Below, one piece after another: positions 14,054-16,595 of a stretch of DNA of 16,595 nt (the first letter of the stretch is position 1; each line of letters starts with the position of its first letter). The DNA comes from an uncultured Lentisphaeria bacterium. Its GTDB lineage: Bacteria; Verrucomicrobiota; Lentisphaeria; Victivallales; Victivallaceae. The stretch covers positions 1 to 16,595 of the forward strand of contig CAIJKT010000747.1 of the NCBI GenBank assembly GCA_903821255.1. The letters are read 5' to 3'. The translations under genes and the position numbers were made by a program. Under the pieces are notes generated by a model. That model saw only the letters and a program-made list of their open reading frames with translations. It was not told the origin of the DNA and did not search any database.

Positions 14054-15193
14054 CTATTTTGCAATCAGTTTTTTAGCATAAGCTTTAACGTCATTTTTGT
14101 TCAAGGCATAGGGAACGCCAATATTCATCGAACGTGAAAGAATTTCCAGTGTATCTTTGCACATGTCCTGAGTATAAACAATTTTCCGCTGTGTCCAGTT
14201 GAACGGATTCATTCTGGGATGAAACGACCGCTGTTCCAGCAACGGTTCCCAGTTGGTATAGACGTGCCTTCCCGATTCAATCAGCAAGCCGATTTTATGT
14301 TTTTCTTTAAATGCCAGCGCTTTTTCAGGGCTGTCAAATATTATCGCCAGGCCGATGGCATTTGCCTCGTCATTATGCGCCGCTACTTTGAATTTATCTG
14401 TTCCTGCAAAAATATCAACCATAATCTTCCGCCTTTCCTGCAACTTGGCGAGAATGCCGTCCAGCCGCTTCAACTGTTCGCCCAGAATTGCTCCCAGAAT
14501 TTCAGATACGCGGAAATTGACGCCCGGGAAAAACGGTTCTTTTACTGAAGAGGCGTAATTGCGGGTGAAAGATCCGGCATCGTGATACATCAACGACCTT
14601 TCATAGGTGCGGTCATCATTGGTAACAATCGCGCCGCCTTCGCCGCAGGTGATATTTTTAAACTGGTTGAAACTGTAGGCTCCGGTATGGCCGATTGTTC
14701 CCAGCCGCTTTCCTTTATATGAGACTCCGGCCGCCTGGCAGGCATCCTCGCATACCAGCAGTTTATGCTTTCTGGCAATTTTCATGACGGCATCCATATC
14801 ACAGGCCAGATTGGACATGTGCACCGGAATAATCGCTTTGGTGTATTTAGTTATTTTGCGCTCGATATCCGCCGGATCAATGGTCATGGTCTCATTGATA
14901 TCGGCCATAACCGGTACTGCGCCGACTGCCAGCGGGGCCAGTGCGCTGGCGACCCAGGTATATGCCGGAACGATGACTTCATCGCCGGGACCGACGCCCA
15001 TTGCCGCCAGTGCGCAAATCAAGGCGCTGGTGCCGCTGTTGACTGTCAATGCATGGGAAACGTTGAATTTGGCGCATAGTTCGCGTTCAAACGTCTCCGT
15101 GAAACCGCCTTCGCCGCCGCGGTAACGCATAAATTGTTTGCTTCTTAATACTTTAACAACCGCATCTATTTCAGCTTTGCCCATTTCGTACAT
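14054..15193 (-). CDS. DegT/DnrJ/EryC1/StrS-family PLP aminotransferase
   Basis: The 379-residue product is the third DegT-type enzyme in the window. It carries VNSGTSAL, IVPAYTWVASA, VCEDACQAAG (D150, Q153) and GAYSFNQFKNITCGEGG with K179 as the PLP lysine. The start is well set: AGGAG lies 7 nt before the ATG and a promoter with an 18-bp spacer is just upstream. Unlike the enzymes at 1169 and 2705, it lacks the N-terminal extension with NGG or LNG and begins close to the first helix. It is the first gene of unit D and probably sets the chemistry of that unit: amination or deamination of a keto-sugar or cyclitol. The three paralogues differ enough in sequence that separate substrates are likely. 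Confidence 0.9.
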   Translation of the reverse strand: MYEMGKAEIDAVVKVLRSKQFMRYRGGEGGFTETFERELCAKFNVSHALTVNSGTSALICALAAMGVGPGDEVIVPAYTWVASALAPLAVGAVPVMADINETMTIDPADIERKITKYTKAIIPVHMSNLACDMDAVMKIARKHKLLVCEDACQAAGVSYKGKRLGTIGHTGAYSFNQFKNITCGEGGAIVTNDDRTYERSLMYHDAGSFTRNYASSVKEPFFPGVNFRVSEILGAILGEQLKRLDGILAKLQERRKIMVDIFAGTDKFKVAAHNDEANAIGLAIIFDSPEKALAFKEKHKIGLLIESGRHVYTNWEPLLEQRSFHPRMNPFNWTQRKIVYTQDMCKDTLEILSRSMNIGVPYALNKNDVKAYAKKLIAK

Positions 15194-15225
15194 GATTTGA
15201 CTCCTGTGATTTTAAGTTTAATTAT

Positions 15226-15255
15226 ATTATACACTTGACTATTGTCATTCGTCAA
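15226..15255 (-). promoter_or_regulatory. Promoter of unit D
   Basis: On the minus strand TTGACG (15250-15255) and a perfect TATAAT (15226-15231) are separated by 18 bp. The predicted start is near 15219, giving a leader of about 26 nt before the aminotransferase ATG. It overlaps the candidate AraC promoter on the other strand, so the two would compete for polymerase. Confidence 0.72.
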
Positions 15256-15262
15256 TTATTAT
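15235..15262 (+). promoter_or_regulatory. Candidate promoter of the AraC regulator at 15308
   Basis: TTGACT (15235-15240) and TATTAT (15257-15262) each match consensus at 5 of 6 positions with a 16-bp spacer. The start would fall near 15269, inside the palindrome at 15265-15283. A second TATAAT at 15290-15295 would start transcription only a few bases before the ATG and has no -35 partner, so I rank it lower. Confidence 0.5.
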
Positions 15263-15264
15263 TT

Positions 15265-15283
15265 AGTGCTAAAACTTAACACT
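15265..15283. promoter_or_regulatory. 19-bp palindromic operator in the AraC/unit D divergent region
   Basis: AGTGCTAA-AAC-TTAACACT is an 8+3+8 inverted repeat with one mismatch. It covers the predicted start of the AraC gene and is centred about 55 bp upstream of the unit D start, just above that promoter's -35 box. One protein could therefore repress the regulator and activate unit D from the same site. The AraC protein at 15308 is the natural candidate, although AraC-type sites are more often direct repeats. Confidence 0.55.
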
Positions 15284-15307
15284 TCTTGCTATAATTGAGG
15301 AATTGCC

Positions 15308-16177
15308 ATGAAAAATGCCTATTTCAGTGAAGATGATCTGTCTGTACTTTTGTCATGTTCAAAATGGCATTTAGTGTCTTCCATAAATTCGGAGTTACCG
15401 TCGGTAAAACCAGATAATGAATACCTTGCGTGGCTTACCCAAAACAGCGACATTCATCAGCATCGGGAAGTGATGCTGGTATTGGACGGAACCAGTTATT
15501 TTACGCTGGACGGAGTTACTTATCAAAGCCGCCCGGGAACTATATTCCTGATGGATGCGAATGAAAAACATGATTTATATTATCCGCCTTCTGGCAGCAG
15601 CATCAGGCATCTGTGGTTCAGGATTGTCAATAAGACCATTTTTACCAGTACGCCCTGCGGCAGGACAACCCGCAAAAGTCAGGGGAATAATGACTTTAAC
15701 TATACTTTCAGCGGCTACAACCCTGCGGGGCTGTCATTTATAAATGCCTGGGATGAATTATTGGCTAATGAACAGCTTGATAAAAAATTCCTGAGTATAT
15801 TAGTCAAAAATGCCTTTGGCGGACTCGTTCTGGAATTATGCAAGGCCGGCTACAATAAGGCGCTGGGAATGGAGGACAGGCCGACTGAACTGCATCATCA
15901 GACCGTGATCAACGCGATTATCGAACATATCCGGGAAACTGTCGGCAGGAATCTTGATATTGGCAGATTAGCCTACATCGCCGGCTACAGCAAATTTCAT
16001 TTCGCTAAAGTCTTCAAAGACGTTACCGGCAGTTCTGTCCTGGCATTTATCAATTTATGCCGTCAGGAAAAATTCCGCGAACTATCAGCAAAAGGCAGGA
16101 ATAAGAAACAAATATCTGAAGAACTTGGTTTCTCCAGCCCTGCGGCATTCTCCAGATGGCTCAAGAACACTAGATAA
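15308..16177 (+). CDS. AraC-family transcriptional regulator
   Basis: The 289-residue product has a cupin-like sensor (IHQHREVMLVLDG, about 49-61; RPGTIFLMDANEKHDLYYP, about 75-93, whose central His typically faces the ligand) and a C-terminal double HTH. HTH 1 spans about 217-238 (DIGRLAYIAGYSKFHFAKVFK) and HTH 2 about 267-287 (KQISEELGFSSPAAFSRWLK). The second is cut short: it ends at residue 289 without the usual short tail after the recognition helix. TGAGGA at 15296-15301 precedes the start. It is divergent from unit D and likely controls it through the palindrome at 15265-15283. It is followed within about 60 nt by a tRNA fragment, so it is the last chromosomal gene before the integration junction. 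Confidence 0.9.
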   Translation: MKNAYFSEDDLSVLLSCSKWHLVSSINSELPSVKPDNEYLAWLTQNSDIHQHREVMLVLDGTSYFTLDGVTYQSRPGTIFLMDANEKHDLYYPPSGSSIRHLWFRIVNKTIFTSTPCGRTTRKSQGNNDFNYTFSGYNPAGLSFINAWDELLANEQLDKKFLSILVKNAFGGLVLELCKAGYNKALGMEDRPTELHHQTVINAIIEHIRETVGRNLDIGRLAYIAGYSKFHFAKVFKDVTGSSVLAFINLCRQEKFRELSAKGRNKKQISEELGFSSPAAFSRWLKNTR

Positions 16178-16229
16178 AAGGCTGACAAGCTGGACAATTT
16201 CCTGTTTGAGTTAGTTTCAGCTTGAAAAC

Positions 16230-16293
16230 TGGTGCCCGGAGCGGGAGTCGAACCCGCATCCTCTATCGAGGGACAGATTTTAAGTCTGTTGCG
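16230..16293 (-). other. 3' fragment of tRNA-Leu(UAA): att site of an integrated element
   Basis: On the minus strand this is the 3' two-thirds of a leucine tRNA ending in CCA (16230-16232). It has the 3' acceptor strand (16234-16240), a T-arm with paired GCGGG/CCCGC, a class II long variable arm (about 16258-16272) and an anticodon stem ACAGA/TCTGT around CTTAAAA, anticodon UAA (16280-16282). Beyond CGCA the D-arm and the 5' acceptor strand are missing. The sequence there (16294 onward) is A/T-rich and cannot pair as GCCCGGA. A tRNA 3' remnant next to an integrase gene is the signature of a recombination site. The element should lie on the fragment's 5' side, to the right. Confidence 0.82.
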
Positions 16294-16337
16294 ATAAGCT
16301 CAAAAAAATAAAAACGTGGCTTTCATGTGGCCTTAAG

Positions 16338-16390
16338 TTGATTATTCTCCTATTAAATGATAAGTTATGAAAAGAATAGGAAATTATCAA
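16338..16390. repeat. Imperfect inverted repeat between att site and integrase
   Basis: TTGATTATTCTCCTATT (16338-16354) and AATAGGAAATTATCAA (16375-16390) are inverted copies with a few mismatches around a 20-nt spacer. The pair lies between the tRNA fragment and the integrase start. It could be an arm-type integrase or excisionase site, or an operator controlling the integrase. The arms are AT-rich, so caution is due. Confidence 0.4.
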
Positions 16391-16404
16391 CAAAGAAGCA
16401 AAAC

Positions 16405-16595
16405 ATGGCAAAGAAGAAGACTAGAAATATACGAGGCTTAGGAAGTCTTTATAAGCGTTGTTCAAATGGTAAAGATTATCCGCCGACCTCTAAAAAAGCC
16501 GGAGTCTTCTGGCTCAAATACGTGGAGAACGGGAAAAGGTATCGTATTCCGCTAGAAGTCGATGGCAAGCCAGTCATGAATCATGATATGGCCAA
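16405..16595 (+). CDS. Tyrosine-recombinase (phage-type integrase), N-terminal part (runs off the right edge)
   Basis: Sixty-three codons are visible from the ATG at 16405. The product begins MAKKKTRNIRGLGSLYKR and continues with VFWLKYVENGKRYRIPL (about 38-54). This basic start followed by G-x-GSlYkR and a W-x-x-x-Y-x-x-x-GK block is the arm-binding N-terminal region of many integrases of tyrosine type in tRNA-borne elements. The catalytic R...HxxR...Y residues are outside the window. An in-frame ATG at 16357 would add 16 residues; neither start has a clear ribosome-binding site, and the later one fits the family start better. The tRNA-Leu fragment about 110 nt upstream strongly supports the call. 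Confidence 0.75.
   Translation, partial: MAKKKTRNIRGLGSLYKRCSNGKDYPPTSKKAGVFWLKYVENGKRYRIPLEVDGKPVMNHDMA

Noticed and set aside
14044..14064. TTG start for the SGNH hydrolase
   Set aside because: It would overlap the aminotransferase by 11 bp; the ATG at 14043 has AGG at good spacing and starts right at the conserved first strand.
16187..16223. AAGCTG/CAGCTT hairpin after the second AraC gene
   Set aside because: Only a 6-bp stem with a 25-nt loop and no T-run; too weak to call a terminator.
16230..16320. Complete tRNA-Leu gene
   Set aside because: The D-arm and 5' acceptor strand are absent; the sequence to the right of 16293 cannot pair with the 3' acceptor strand.
16280..16330. Group I intron in tRNA-Leu(UAA), as in cyanobacteria
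   Set aside because: Such introns interrupt the anticodon loop; here the loop is continuous and the homology stops in the D-arm region, next to an integrase.
1..16595. CRISPR array, tandem repeats or prophage structural genes
   Set aside because: No regularly spaced repeats were seen, and apart from the integrase start no phage-like gene is present.

Overview
The window looks like chromosomal DNA of an anaerobic, PVC-type bacterium. Lentisphaerota/Victivallales is my best guess, because short ceramidase-like proteins, DegT/DnrJ/EryC1 aminotransferases, Gfo/Idh dehydrogenases, amidohydrolases and AraC regulators are packed together here. That placement rests on gene content and style, not on a marker gene. 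No transporter, kinase, ribosomal or housekeeping gene is present apart from a tRNA fragment.

Layout, left to right. (A) 1-2404: the start of a GntR-type repressor (minus strand) is divergent from a strong promoter with a perfect 15-bp palindrome at its predicted start point. That promoter drives an amidohydrolase and a DegT-type aminotransferase. (B) 2616-6286: a second plus-strand unit encodes a DegT aminotransferase, a short ceramidase-like hydrolase overlapping it by 4 bp, and a Gfo/Idh/MocA oxidoreductase. (C) 6357-10097: a minus-strand unit holds an intact amidohydrolase, a metal-ligand-less amidohydrolase paralogue and a class III aminotransferase; it is divergent from an AraC regulator. 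(D) 10147-16177: a minus-strand unit holds a DegT aminotransferase, an SGNH esterase, a fused degenerate-plus-intact double amidohydrolase and a second ceramidase-like protein; it is divergent from a second AraC regulator. (E) 16230-16595: a 3' fragment of tRNA-Leu(UAA) followed by the start of a tyrosine recombinase, which marks one end of an integrated element lying to the right.

How the genes may work together (inference). The same functional classes recur in each unit: a PLP aminotransferase, one or two amidohydrolase-superfamily enzymes, and in two units a ceramidase-like hydrolase. A Gfo/Idh dehydrogenase and an esterase occur once each. This fits stepwise breakdown or remodelling of N-acylated amino sugars or aminocyclitols: de-esterification, amide cleavage, transamination, redox at a ring carbon, then lactone opening or C-C chemistry. 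The absence of signal peptides in the genes I inspected points to cytoplasmic work on imported substrates. The substrate cannot be read from the sequence.

The most unusual observations are these. First, an intact/degenerate amidohydrolase pair appears once as two adjacent genes and once as a single fusion protein. Second, each regulator-linked promoter region carries its own well-formed candidate operator. Third, a 139-bp near-palindrome interrupts unit D. Fourth, the right end is a tRNA-linked integration junction.
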